Positions 1 to 10,059 of a stretch of 28,655 nt of DNA are shown in pieces. The notes under the pieces are model-generated. The model was not told the DNA's origin and ran no database searches. It was given only the letters and a program-made list of their open reading frames with translations. Source of the DNA: Purshia tridentata (lineage: Eukaryota > Streptophyta > Magnoliopsida > Rosales > Rosaceae); the NCBI GenBank assembly GCA_003254885.1, contig QANT01006657.1:1-28655 (forward strand), in the 5' to 3' direction. The translations under genes and the position numbers were made by a program. The stretch's first letter is position 1. Each line of letters begins with the position of its first letter.

Positions 1-125
1 GAAATTTCGACAAATTTCGATAATTTCGGAAATTTTGGGAATTTCGGCGAAAAATTAATAAGTTGTTGTTAAAATTTCCATACTCCTAAAAAACGAAATT
101 TCGTCGAAAATTTCGAAATTTAACT
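1..125. repeat. AAATTTCG-rich short-motif repeat
   Basis: The motif GAAATTTCG and its close variants recur at least six times in both orientations, for example around 1-10, 99-106 and 110-121. The motif is nearly self-complementary, so the tract can fold on itself. It is probably the edge of a longer repeat that starts outside the window. No coding frame is supported. Confidence 0.55.
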
Positions 126-1074
126 CATTGCTTGTAGCTAGGTGGACACAAAAGTACTAATATGTGCCCAATTAAATATTTAATAGGATTAATTGGTTTA
201 CACTTCCCAATAAACCCTTGTCTTCAATGGGATTTAAATTTCAAGTATACGGCAATAGATGGGATTAGTCTTTTTCTCTTCCCAATAAATCCTTAATTCT
301 TTAAGTTCCTCTACCCCTCTCCCTCCCCTTCAGTTTCTGGCCCTATTCTTTCTCTCTCTCTCTCTTTCTCTTTCTCTCTTCCATGCTCTCTCTTTCTCTA
401 CCTGCCTCTGTCACTAAACCACCGTTGATGCCCGACAATTTAATCGACTTCCAGTAGCGGGAGGATCCACTAGCAATGGATGGGAATAGGGTGAGTGGGT
501 CAGGTAGGATTGGGTTTGTTTTTGTAATTTCAATTTTTTTGTCATCTTTAATTATTTCTTTTGGTTGGATGGGTTTGTTTCTTTTTTTATTTTTTTCTCT
601 CACTTATAGTTTTGTTGGTTCTTTTTGCAAATTAGGAGAAGGTCATACATTCAATTGAGAATATTTGATAAAGAAGATGATGATGTTCTTGTTGATGTTT
701 GTGAGTTTGGTTGCCAATTTTTATTTTTTTGCATATCTTTGATTTCTTCAATATTAAAGCAGGATCCAAAAGATTTGAGAGCTTAGCTTGGCTGCAAGTT
801 TTAGTTTTCTGGGTTTGTGAAAGAGAGAGAAGGAGAGCTTCACATGCATGGGAGTTATGATGATTTCTTGTGCCTGCATCTAGCTAGTGGTGCACTCAGA
901 GATATGAAGAATCTGATAGAGTTTATTTTGGTGTTGAGATATTTTGGTTTGATAGTTTTGAATTCAAAGGATGATAAAAATTTAATATTTTTTGTATGAT
1001 TTTTGTATAAATAGTATTATTATTGTATGAAAAGGTTTTAAATTTTTTATTTTATTAAGATACACTCTTTGAGC
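126..1074. other. Gene-free stretch with CT-rich tract
   Basis: There is no convincing coding exon here. A CT-rich low-complexity tract lies at about 349-400 and is followed by T-rich sequence. The open frames on both strands are short, of low complexity and without family resemblance. The stretch could be a 5' flank or untranslated leader of a lost gene, but nothing shows this. Confidence 0.4.
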
Positions 1075-1345
1075 ACAATTTTATATTTGTGCCCTATGAG
1101 TTTAAATGTCACATCAAATCAACTAATGGACTATCTCACTGTCAAAACGGAGGCACAAAAGGTATAGGCATTTGTGCCTATATGCGATTGACACAAAACA
1201 CTTATTTGTGTCTTATTCACAATGGAAACATCAATTGTGGAAACAAATATGAATTTAGTGGCTGTGCCATTACCAATGTTAAAACTGTACAATTATTTGT
1301 GCTCTTTCTTGTCAAGGCACACAAATATTGTTCTATGCCCAATGT
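1075..1345. repeat. Cluster of TTTGTGCC / GGCACAAA motifs in both orientations
   Basis: The 8-mer TTTGTGCC or its complement occurs at 1086, 1152 and 1171. One-mismatch versions follow at about 1204, 1295 and 1315. The copies at 1152 and 1171 face each other and could form a small hairpin. Dense motif clusters in both orientations are typical of subterminal regions of plant DNA transposons such as CACTA or hAT elements, but no terminus or target duplication was found. The cluster stops where the duplicated block A begins. Confidence 0.4.
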
Positions 1346-1854
1346 CAATTTTTCTAGTAGTGCCACCTGAGTCTAATTCAGATGAGGACAGAGGAGAGAG
1401 AGACTGAGAGGCCAGAGGCGTGGTGTGGGGTGGTGGCGCGGGGGAGAAGATGATGGTGGATTGGTGGTGGCGTACAAATACTAGTTCCATATTTCTTCTA
1501 GTATTGTCTTGTTTCTGAACCTAAATTTGTGAAGAATTATAGAAAAACCAGGATAGAAAAATAAAAGGCAAACAGCTGTCAGCAGGCAAAGAAGGCCCTA
1601 GTGCACAAAAACCATCAGAAGAGAAGATAGACAACAACAAGCAACAATGCAACTAATCTGAATTGTCAACAAGATTAAATTAGCAAATGCACAACTACCA
1701 CTATTAGTCTTACTCCTATTCAGAGTCAAATTTATTAGTAATCAAGAAAGGATAATACAAAAATCATGCTAGTTAATTACCAAGGATCAATAGCTAAACT
1801 TTCAAAATCAATCGGGACTTCTGGGATGCGTTTTCTTATTTCATCTGCATTTGC

Positions 1855-2630
1855 TTACAACTTGGAAATCCCAGACTCTTTGCTCTCATTCATTGACATT
1901 AATATTCTCTGCTTTGCTACAAGCTCTATAATCATCTTTTGAATCTCATCAATCTTTTCCAAAGTCTGCTCAGCCATGGTTTGGGATGTGAATTTGGCTT
2001 CCTCTAAGTGGCTTTTAAGTTGTCCTCTTGATACTTCTTGAGGACCTGCCAATTCTAGACAACATAAGCAGAATATCAAACAAGGAGAGGTCTCTCCTAT
2101 GCTCTATAACAATTAATAGTTAGCAGTACACAGAAAATTTTTAAATTTCGTTTCTGGTTTTTTATCAGTAATTTTTCATAGCATATGGATAATTAAATAA
2201 CAAGAGCATTCAAAAAAATAAAAGGGGTTGGGGAAGCTGCATGGATTGAAATGTATGGAGATTCTTAAACAAATTACCAGGAAACACAAAAAAAAAAAAA
2301 AATCACCTATTTTGGTTGACTTTAGAATTGCAGCTGTAAGAGTTTTGCATGATCCTAAAAGTTAAATACATATATAATTATATATGTATAATTGTATATA
2401 GATGATAAAATTAGAACAAAACATACATACAATGATGCAATCTAACGAAAAATTAGAATCACTTCAAGAGGAAGTGAACTTTGTAATAAATTAACCTGAT
2501 TATGCGATAAATAGTCACAAATTGAAAACAAAAAAACATAAATAGAACAAACGACAAAGTAGAACACACGCAGAGTGACTAGTATGAGCAAGAAAATGAG
2601 CATAACTGAAGGATTTACTGCTGAGGACAT
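1855..2630 (-). pseudogene. Unrecognised 90-aa protein gene, copy A, broken first splice donor
   Basis: Three exons can be traced on the minus strand: 2606-2630 (ATG, 25 nt), 2307-2354 (48 nt) and 1855-2054 (200 nt, stop TAA at 1855-1857). All three keep one frame when joined, giving 90 residues. The N-terminus begins MSSAVNPS. The last exon is rich in Glu, Lys, Ile and Gln and looks helical, possibly coiled coil. Exon 2 has a normal acceptor (TTTTAG) and donor (GTGATT), and exon 3 has acceptor TTGTCTAG. The exon 1 donor reads TT instead of GT; copy B has an intact GTATGC there. Copy A is therefore probably mis-spliced. I do not recognise the family. It lies head-to-head with the kelch gene. 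Confidence 0.6.
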
Positions 2631-2969
2631 TCTATGATGTTTCCTCCGATTAAGTGATTAAGAACTAACAACAGTTGAAAGCATTAAAATCAAGAAACTT
2701 CAGGTTCTGATTTGCTTATCTCTTATAGGTGAGGCTGCTTAACAGTTTTTTTAAACATCTGCTTGTCATGCATGGCTATTGATGATTGTTCATTAACAGG
2801 AAAGGGAAAGATTGGATTAAAAGAAAAAAACGGAACATATAGTGAGTTTAATTGTAAGAAAGTATACTGATGTGGAGTGATTTAGGCCATTAAATTAAAT
2901 GGATGGTTTGGATCTCTTCTAATGCAGAAAACTAACTGGACATCTTGTAAAGGCAGAGGAACTAGATTT

Positions 2970-3172
2970 GGCTCTGATACCATGCCAAGATTTGTAGGGA
3001 ATAATTTTCAGATATTTCATTAATCTCACAAAGTGTGATATTCATACAAACCTAGGTCACTTAGGAAAACTAATGACAAAATAAAAGAATAAAAGAATAA
3101 GAAATACATATCCTACTAGAACTAGGACACTTATTTTAAAACCTAATAACCCCTTATCTCCCTCAAACGTTG
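2970..3172 (-). mobile_element. Possible copia-type LTR fragment with initiator-Met primer-binding site
   Basis: Read on the minus strand, positions 2982-2970 give TGGTATCAGAGCC, the sequence plant Ty1/copia elements use as primer-binding site for initiator tRNA-Met. Just upstream on that strand is an AT-rich stretch ending TTGGCA, as expected at an LTR end. The other LTR and any coding region are absent, so this would be a relic. In copy B the site has decayed (TCTGGCAACA in place of TCTGATACCA at about 14258-14267). The exact LTR start is a guess. Confidence 0.4.
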
Positions 3173-3377
3173 AGGGACTTAGTGAATATATCATGCTTGA
3201 TGATGCAGATGAGTAGGTGAAAAAATTAAGGCAAGCAGACAGTAACAGAATGAACCAACCTAATTGGTTTTCCTATTCTCTTCTGGAATCCCTAACCCTA
3301 AATTGGATTTGGGTTTCTATTCTCTTTTGAATTCATCCCTCTACGTACCAGCACTTTCCTTTCATCGGTGGGCTCCA

Positions 3378-5155
3378 ATGGAGCCTTCCAAACTGGCAAA
3401 GATGAAGTGCGTGGACCCCGATCTCATCAATGAGGTCGACAGCCGTTATGAAAGCATCCGCCGTACCCTCAACGAGGAAGAGCTGCAGAAACTCTTAAAA
3501 TTTTTTGACCAACTTCAAGTTGGATCTTCACGTCCGGTGCCGCCGCCATCGTTACAACAGAAACTCCAGGTACGTGTCCTCTCTGCTTGCTTGTTTATGT
3601 TCATTACTTAGCCTCATTTTGAGTTTTGACTGTATATTATTATTATTTTTTTTCATATATGTCTGTGTCCCATCAGAAAGAAACTTCTCCGCCGAGCAGG
3701 TCCCATCAGAAAGAAACTTCTCCGCCGAGCAGGAATGGGTATTGTTATTTGTACGTGCAGAGACATGAAAGACTGAGCCGTTTAAATATCAGTAAATTAT
3801 CTGAGGGCCCTAAATTTGAACTTGTTTGCGATTTTGGGCGCTCCCATCCTCGCGGCTTCAAAAGCCCCGTTGTATGTTTTAATGTGGAGTCCGAAATTTA
3901 TATGGTGGGGGATGTCTTTAAGAAACGCCGGCCGAAACGTTATAAACCCGGTGACAGTGATATTACCGGGAAACCCTTTTTTGACGTCCTTTCCATTGGC
4001 ACTGGCAAGTCTCCATCATTCCTTCCTTGTCCCCCCTGCCCAGGTACCATTGCTGCTGGGTTTGCTGGTCCAAAGGTCAATCCTCGAGTGATTACTCTTC
4101 ACGGGAAAATCTATGTTCTGGCCCTACACCCGTACGTGGATCGGCCCAGTTTCGAGGTCTTTGATAATGGAAAGTGGGAAACTCTACCTCGTCCACGCAT
4201 GTATACATGCATTGAAGATAATGATCCTTTAAAAACTCAAACCTTATTTCTTACTCACTATGCTTGGGGCCACAAGATTGTTGTTTGTCTTGACGAGAAT
4301 ATTTCTTATCGTTTTGACACTAAAACAGGCAAATGGAAAAAAATGGTGTACCTTGATTTACCTGTTTTGCAATGTGTTGCAGAATACCACAACTTTCTGA
4401 TTGCCAAGCCTTGCTTTTCAGAAGAGCTTGTTGTTTATGAGTTGGATGCAAATGGTTACCCACATTTTTATCAGGATCTAGATGGGCTGGAGGAGATATT
4501 TGTTTATTCCTGTCTCCTAAGTTCATCGAACGCCTTTATCATCCCATTCGACGATGATGCTGACAAATTTTGCTTCATCTCTTCGGGCCGGGGAACCTAT
4601 GGTTACATGGATAGGACCCTTGACTACTTAGTGCGTGTAGTGGTGTTTCGGATGACCATCTCAAATCTCGACGGCAAGGAAAAACTCACTGCCGTGCTCG
4701 AGGCACATCAAATTTATCCTTTCTATTTACTACCGGGTTTCTTTTACCCACGTATTTGCTCGGCTTTCCTCAAGTAAGAAAATATTTTCTGATTCATTGA
4801 TTATTAGTTATTACTTTATGTCATTAAGTTGTGATCTAGTGACACAAATCCCATTGTATTTTTGGAAATTATTCAAAGGAATTAATATCCTCTCCTTGTT
4901 CATGATATCTATTTTTTACAACTCTGAGCTCTCTATCAGTTGAGTAAGTCTAGAGCATGTAAAGCTACTTAGAAGTTTTATAAAGTAAAAGCGTCATCGA
5001 TTGATTAGTTTCTATCGAAATCCTTTCCCTCCATTTTTGTTATCCCTGAAATTAAAGTTTCTGATCTCCTGGACTTCTCATTTTGTAGGTGTGATAATTT
5101 GAATCTGGATAATCTTAAGGCTGATGGAAGTTTCGGGAGGGCATGCTTGGATTGA
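3378..5155 (+). CDS. Kelch-type beta-propeller protein (three exons, about 451 aa)
   Basis: Predicted exons are 3378-3569, 3677-4773 and 5089-5155. The start is the first in-frame ATG (MEPSKLAKMK); the open frame upstream to 3264 has no ATG. Intron 1 is GTACGT...CATCAG in phase 0. Intron 2 is GTAAGA...TTTGTAG. If intron 2 is not spliced, the protein stops at 4775-4777 after about 430 aa. The N-terminal 60 residues are charged and helical, with no F-box visible. The rest has kelch-like blades, with blocks HGKIYVLALHP, FEVFDNGKWETLP and YRFDTKTGKWKKM showing the usual Gly-Lys-Ile-Tyr-Val and Gly-Lys-Trp pattern. Such propellers usually serve protein interaction; no enzyme function is implied. 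Copy B of the gene lacks everything after exon 1, so this is the only complete copy in the window. Confidence 0.8.
3667..3732 (+). repeat. Two tandem 33-bp units spanning the kelch intron 1 acceptor
   Basis: Units 3667-3699 and 3700-3732 are identical. Each contains the acceptor CATCAG, followed by codons for KETSPPSR. The acceptors end at 3676 and 3709, 33 bp apart and in the same phase. Use of the second would remove 11 residues without a frameshift. Other AGs in the unit (3699, 3732) are out of phase. Confidence 0.95.
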
Positions 5156-5625
5156 TTGCTTTGTTCTCTCTTTGCAATCAGTAATGGTCTATGAGTCGTT
5201 TAACATCATTTGAATTTCGTCGTATTATTATGAGTATGCACCATTCTTAATTGTAATCGGACAGTGTTCCTCTTGTGTATGATCTGAAGCTGCAATTCTA
5301 TTAGTTGCAAACGCAGTTTGGTAAACATCTTCTTTGAGCTGCTGAGTCCATAATGTGTACGCAGTATGCAACTCAGTAGAACTCTTCTTAAAACTTCGAT
5401 CTGTGTTGGAAAGAAACATGTTTCTTAATTACAGTTATTATTTACTTTTATGTGTTGAGAATTGAGATCCACCAACATTGTTACATCGGTTGAACTGTGG
5501 TGTCTAGTCTAGTTGTTATGAAGCTGCAGCTAGTAAAATCCGTACACAATCAGGGCATTATATTCATTTGACAATAAACTAATTGAATCAAAAATAACTC
5601 ATGAAATATGCATGGTCATTTGACT
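5156..5625. other. Kelch 3' flank and intergenic spacer
   Basis: T-rich sequence follows the proposed stop codon and is likely 3' untranslated region for the first few hundred bases. No coding exon is supported on either strand. The convergent actin-related pseudogene ends at 5626. Confidence 0.5.
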
Positions 5626-6514
5626 TCAATTTCCTCCCGTGTGTACTGATTTGGCGGCCTCAACAACTTGAGCTTCCTTAATAATAGGAGGTGCTTCTTG
5701 AATAGCTTTCTCTGCAGCCTCTCTTTCCTTGGCAACCAATGCATTTTGTTCAACCAATACACCTTCTTTGCAGCCTCTTTCATGCCGGTATTGCTTCTTT
5801 GTCATACACCAAGGACCAGGCCGGGCAGGTGCTCAACTGTATTATAATTACCAAGTAAATTATATTAAACAGAATGTGAACAATTGCAACTCCAAGTAAC
5901 ATGGAGAAGCCAGAACTGAATATCTGATAATGTTCTAAAAGACAAACTATATGGAAGACCTGTAAATATAATAGCTGTAGAGGGATCATATGATCATATG
6001 ATTCAAACAAGGTTTCTTTCAAAGATTTTTTGGAACTGCAATATGTGTAGTTTTGTATATGTTCAAATTGTGCATCCAAACAATTTACTGAGATAGAGAT
6101 AGAGCTTACGTTGCTAATCAGCTTGGCCCCAAACCATGCAGTATCTACACCATATGGAGGGGGAAGGACTGTGATTCCAGTGGACATGGATGGATTGAGA
6201 AGTCCACGTAATTCCTTCTCTAACTTTCCTGAATAAAAAAAAAGGGGAAAAAAAAAAAGGTAGATGTTAAATTGCATCCTTTTCTTACATCTCTAAGGCC
6301 GGTGGATTAGTAAGATGCCCATCTCAGTCCATAATTTTGTCACAAAAAGATAAGACAGTTTGCTAGTAATTGAAAGATACCTGCAAGTCCTGGTAAACAT
6401 GCACTGCCTTTTGACAATACTACTGTCTTGAACCAAGCATCATCATCTGTTAGTTCTGCATAATGGCAATGGTCCATACAAAGTGCAATATCCTGGTGAA
6501 ACCTCATAGTACGC
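5626..6514 (-). pseudogene. Actin-related protein gene fragment, C-terminal part (ARP8-like)
   Basis: Three minus-strand exons encode the end of an actin fold. Exon 6381-6514 contains ALCMDHCH, ELTDDDAWFKTVVLS and CLPGLAG, matching the actin nucleotide-site region that precedes the final helices. Exon 6110-6228 contains LEKELRGLL, VLPPPYGVDTAWFGAKL and ISN, equivalent to the actin PP-x-x-x-x-W-x-G-x-x-x-L-S region. Exon 5626-5836 starts LST and then carries four extra bases that shift the frame. Past the shift another frame reads PGPWCMTKKQYRHE, equivalent to the actin STFQQMWITKQEY end, then about 50 unrelated residues rich in Glu and Ala. In the first exon, SKGSA replaces the usual SGGT/S of actins. 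Splice sites are GT/AG and phases match. The N-terminal two thirds of the family length, including any F-box, is missing. ARP8 is the best guess by pattern memory. Confidence 0.65.
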
Positions 6515-8316
6515 CTATACCAAATATGGTAGTTATAAAATTTAAACATGTACAGTTACCCTGTTAAGTCTGTATATATTCCTAATGAGCTAAATGGTAA
6601 AATTAGAAACCATAATCGATAATTTTACAGCCATGCTCAAGATCAGACCTGAATTAAACCACTCATAGGCATCAATTCTCAAGCTTAAAAGTGTCTTAGG
6701 GAAAAAAGAAAGAAGAAAATACAGATCTGCATATTAAAAAATTCCTAAATAATATTTAGATTTTTTATTCCGTCAAAACTGAATTAGGGACTTTCTACTA
6801 GCAATTGTAATTTTGAACATTATCAAGCAATTAATAATGCTTGAAATAATGGCCTGCATAGAAGAGGGGTCTAATGAGGATTTCATTAAACCAATGAGGC
6901 TATAACAATCTCATGACAGATTTGTCCAATGATACAACAAGGCTATAACAATTTCATGGCTGCTTGTTGTGTATCAATGTAAATCCTTTTTCAGTGGAGC
7001 ACTCATTTAAAAACTTCAATTAATTTTGGTGCAATTTCTATAATTTTCCTCTGAATTGCTAAAATTGACAGCATTTTGAAATCTGACCCTTGAATCAAAC
7101 ATTTCACCCTTAACCTTTTGTATTATGCTTTATGGCTTGAAATGGTTACGATAATTAGTAGACATATTGACAAAGAATTTCTTACATAAACCAGTGTTTT
7201 TCCAGATTTATAAGTCTAAAATTTTTTATTTAAAAACACCATTTCCATGCTCCAACACACTTAGATCTCCAAATAATCAAAACAAAACTCTGTATAAGTC
7301 ATAAATCATGCGAGAGGACAGAATTTAAGGTATGAAATCAAAACAAAACTCAATATATCAAAATGGACATTCTGCAGAAAAGGGTGCAGCTTTTAAGTAG
7401 GAAAACAAGGGTTTTGACTACCCAAATTCCATTTTAGGGCTAGCTGGGGTCCCTCATGATCTTGGAACATTCCTAGGGATGATTTATGACTTATTCAAAC
7501 TAAAATTATAGGCCCAAAAACAATAAAACAAAATATGACCACTTGAACCTCAAAGCCCCTATAAAAATGTCAAAAGAGCAGTACTTGCTCACTGATTTTT
7601 ATAAATAGTACAAAAATAATTTTAACAAAATAATTTTCAAATCATTAGTGAACATCCTAACACTTATGCATAAAATTTTTCAAGGCAAAAGGAGTTGTGC
7701 ATGTGAGGTTTTGAAATTGCCAAAGTTCACACCAGAAAACTAGTTTTGTGCAGTTCACTATGCATTTGGTCAAAAATCCCAACTTATTGTATTTTTGTCC
7801 AAATCAAGTGAAATCAGTTGGGACAAGTCTGAAACCACCCTTAAAATCTACTGTAACAAATTCAGAACTTTATTCCAAGTGTATGAAATTCGTGCATTAA
7901 ACCTCACATTTAAAACTTTGAAAGTGCAGAAAACTAGCAGCTTACTGGTTTCATTTTGCAAAAATCACCACGACCTCATAACAGGTTGAAATCATGTGAT
8001 CTTTAGCTTAAAAGAAAGCTTGGAATGTCTAGTTTCAAACTCCAGAAGGAATTGAAACCTAATTCCAAACCTAACAATATAAAAACTTTGAAACAACACA
8101 GAAAGGTCTGAAAATTGAAATTTTGCCAAACAAGATTCAAATATGAAAAATTTTGGGATTTCTCTTGAAATGCAACCATCCTTAGTTACTTAACAATATT
8201 TTAAACCTAAAACCAAAGTAAAAGAACTAAGAGAAATCAATTTAGAGGATTCTTACCAAGAATCTCCTTGAAGGGTAGTGGATGCTCTTCTTCAAGTCTC
8301 CCTCTTCCTTTCTCTT

Positions 8317-8318
<2 letters not shown>
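6515..8318. other. Gene-free AT-rich, retroelement-like noncoding stretch
   Basis: About 1.8 kb has no supportable exon. On the minus strand the part from about 8290 down to 7000 resembles the untranslated leader of a Ty3/gypsy element: a CT/GA-rich start, then long T-rich text. No LTR ends, primer site or gag could be placed, so this is an impression only. Confidence 0.3.

Positions 8319-8355
<37 letters not shown>
8319..8355. repeat. (CT)n microsatellite
   Basis: An almost perfect CT dinucleotide run of about 18 units lies inside a longer pyrimidine-rich tract (8285-8360). It is likely length-polymorphic. Confidence 0.95.
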
Positions 8356-8357
<2 letters not shown>

Positions 8358-8588
8358 AAGTTTAAAACCAGCATCAAAGTGGAGAGGTTATGTCTAAATA
8401 TAGGTTGGCTTTTAAAGAGGAAGTGTGGCCGTTGGAAGGGAAAACAAAGAGTCATGGCCTTGATTTCTATTAACTTACTTCCGCAAATTACCCACATAAC
8501 CCCTTTCTAGCTTACACAATAGCCATTCAAACTACAACTCCCTTACCTCACTGCGTGCCTTCAAAAAATTGCTAGTGTTGCAGTCGTG

Positions 8589-8864
8589 GTCCAATTGAAA
8601 TCCCCATGAGCTTCCCTCAACTTGAAATGAAGTAATTAATAATAATTAATTTTTGCTTTCCCCAAATTACAAACAACCCTAATTTTAAGAACAGAGTAGT
8701 TATCCAACTTTCCAATCATTGTCCAGGTCCAATTGAAGTCCCCATGAGCTTCCCTCAACCTGCAAACACGTAATTGATGATTAATAGCTTTCCCAAAAAT
8801 TAGAAACCAAAACCCAAATTTTGGAATCAGAAGCACAGAGAGGAAGACCACTTACCAATTTGAC
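8589..8864. repeat. Two diverged 138-bp tandem units
   Basis: The string GTCCAATTGAA(A/G)TCCCCATG begins at 8589 and again at 8727, and both copies continue CCCATGAGCTTCCCTCAAC. Weaker similarity extends through TTTCCC(C)AAA and ACAAACAACCC versus AAACCAAAACCC. This is an old tandem duplication with decay in the second half of each unit. Confidence 0.7.
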
Positions 8865-9011
8865 CACTTCAAGCGCGAGATCAACGATGGCAGGAGAGGA
8901 AAGAGATGAAATCTCTGGCAGGAGAGGAAAGATATGAGAAAGCCCCAAACTCAAACCTACTCGCGCAGAGATGAAAGCTCTAGCCAACGAAACCCACTTT
9001 GCACCCCTCAA
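8856..9011 (-). CDS. Possible first exon of an unrecognised minus-strand gene
   Basis: An ATG at 9011 opens 52 codons (MRGAKWVSLARAFISARVGL at the start) that end exactly at a consensus donor GTAAGT (8855-8850), in phase 0. The N-terminus is basic, hydrophobic and Ser/Ala-rich, like an organelle-targeting leader. A TATAAAATA box lies about 120 bp upstream on this strand. No downstream exon was identified towards 6515, so the gene may be broken or not real. A 28-bp internal tandem repeat (8889 and 8917) also argues for caution. Confidence 0.25.
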
Positions 9012-9130
9012 CGAGAAAGGCTGACATCGACAAGGGGTGGGTGTGGTGCTCGATGTGGTGGTGAGTGAACTCTGTGGTGTAGTGTGCGTGTATACAGAGT
9101 GAGTGATCTGAGTGTATTGAGTGCTAAGTC

Positions 9131-9139
9131 TATTTTATA
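9131..9139 (-). promoter_or_regulatory. TATA box candidate for the minus-strand exon at 8856-9011
   Basis: Read on the minus strand the sequence is TATAAAATA, a good plant TATA match. The proposed ATG is 120 bp downstream, leaving room for a normal start site and short leader. The AT-rich surroundings make a chance match possible. Confidence 0.3.
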
Positions 9140-9329
9140 AATTGTGAACAGTAGCAGTATTTGCATAGATATCAGAAAAATTTTAGGCGGGTAAAATGTT
9201 AAAACTTATTATATCTAATTGAAAATTCTGATGATATGTAAAATTTTATACATATCAGTATGTGAACAAAAAAAATTAAAACAATATTATAAAAAATTAT
9301 TATATCAGCTACATTAAAAACCGATATAA

Positions 9330-9343
9330 GGCCTTCTACTATG
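9330..9343 (+). repeat. Left terminal inverted repeat (TSD TAA at 9327-9329)
   Basis: GGCCTTCTACTATG is a perfect 14-bp complement of 12225-12238. The adjacent TAA lies outside it. Confidence 0.8.
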
Positions 9344-9695
9344 ATAAAATCATTTTTTGATAGCCAAATTTTATTTTGGGTGTGTGAATAGTATTTTTTG
9401 GGTATCAGTTTCATTATGGTATTGATACTCATATTTGGGTATCATAATTTTAATAGATAATTATCAAGACACCCATTTTGAGCTTTATGTTGCCTATTTA
9501 ATCCACTTTTTGAATTGTAGTTCCAACTGGTCCAATTATTTTTTCCTAGCCCATTTATTTTTTTCCCCTGGCCCACTTCTTAGTTTCTCCCGTTTGTCTC
9601 CGTCTCTCTCTCATTGTCTGTTTCATTTATCTTATTTCTTTCTTCTCTGTCTCTTCTCTCTCTCACCGTAAGTCTTTCTTTATTTCTCTTTGGTG

Positions 9696-9793
9696 GTGCC
9701 TCTGCAGCATCAACCCCAGCAGGCTCTAGCGAGAGCAATTCCACAGCCGCAGAGAGTCTCTACTCTGGTGGAAACACGCGGAATTTCAAACAA
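9696..9793 (+). other. GC-rich exon-like island inside the transposon
   Basis: A stretch of about 95 bp is clearly richer in G and C than its surroundings. It is bordered by CTCTGCAG on the left and AACAAGG|GT on the right, like a captured exon with acceptor and donor. Two frames stay open: one Ser/Gly-rich, the other starting PLQHQPQQALARAIPQPQ. Neither is recognised. Together with the GST fragment it suggests more than one captured gene piece. Confidence 0.3.
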
Positions 9794-10059
9794 GGGTCAT
9801 TTCTCTCATTTCTTTCTCTCTCTCTTTTGGGTTTTGGTGCAGATCTGGGGGGCGTTTGTCTCGATCATAGATTTTTTGATCATCTAATGCTCATAAGCCC
9901 CTAGGAAGAACTGCTTATTCATGCTTAATTTATTGCACCTCTGAAATTTCTCTCAGTCTTAGATTTCTCTAAGATTTGGCATCTGGGTTTTGATTAATCG
10001 GTGGCTACTATGAGAATTTGATTTTGGTTTTTAATTTTTTTTGAATTGGTTGAGGATTT

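Larger units (their letters stand above)
1356..3675. repeat. 2.3-kb duplicated block, copy A (direct repeat of 12565-14880)
   Basis: This block matches 12565-14880 in the same orientation, with only scattered substitutions and a few small indels over about 2.3 kb. Homology starts near the shared string CTAATTCAG and ends at TGTCCCATCA, inside the first kelch intron. It contains the 90-aa gene (minus) and kelch exon 1 (plus). Copy A lacks a 24-bp stretch that copy B has at about 12797-12820, and lacks most of the GA-rich stretch at 12594-12650. Copy B lacks 26 bp present here at 3017-3042. The two copies start 11.2 kb apart. Confidence 0.93.

Noticed and set aside
343..603. Lys/Arg/Glu-rich frame on the minus strand
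   Set aside because: It is the complement of the CT-rich tract and its composition follows the low-complexity DNA.
476..658. Open frame of 60 codons on the plus strand
   Set aside because: The sequence is T-rich with Phe/Leu/Ser bias. It has no recognisable family, splice context or conservation.
3283..3302. Telomere-like CCCTAACCCTAAA
   Set aside because: Only two units occur, in the kelch 5' leader and in both blocks. Such short words are common in plant leaders and are not an interstitial telomere.
8237..8510. Two long overlapping frames over the CT repeat
   Set aside because: Translation of a microsatellite gives Ser-Leu or Glu-Arg runs; there is no coding signal outside the repeat.
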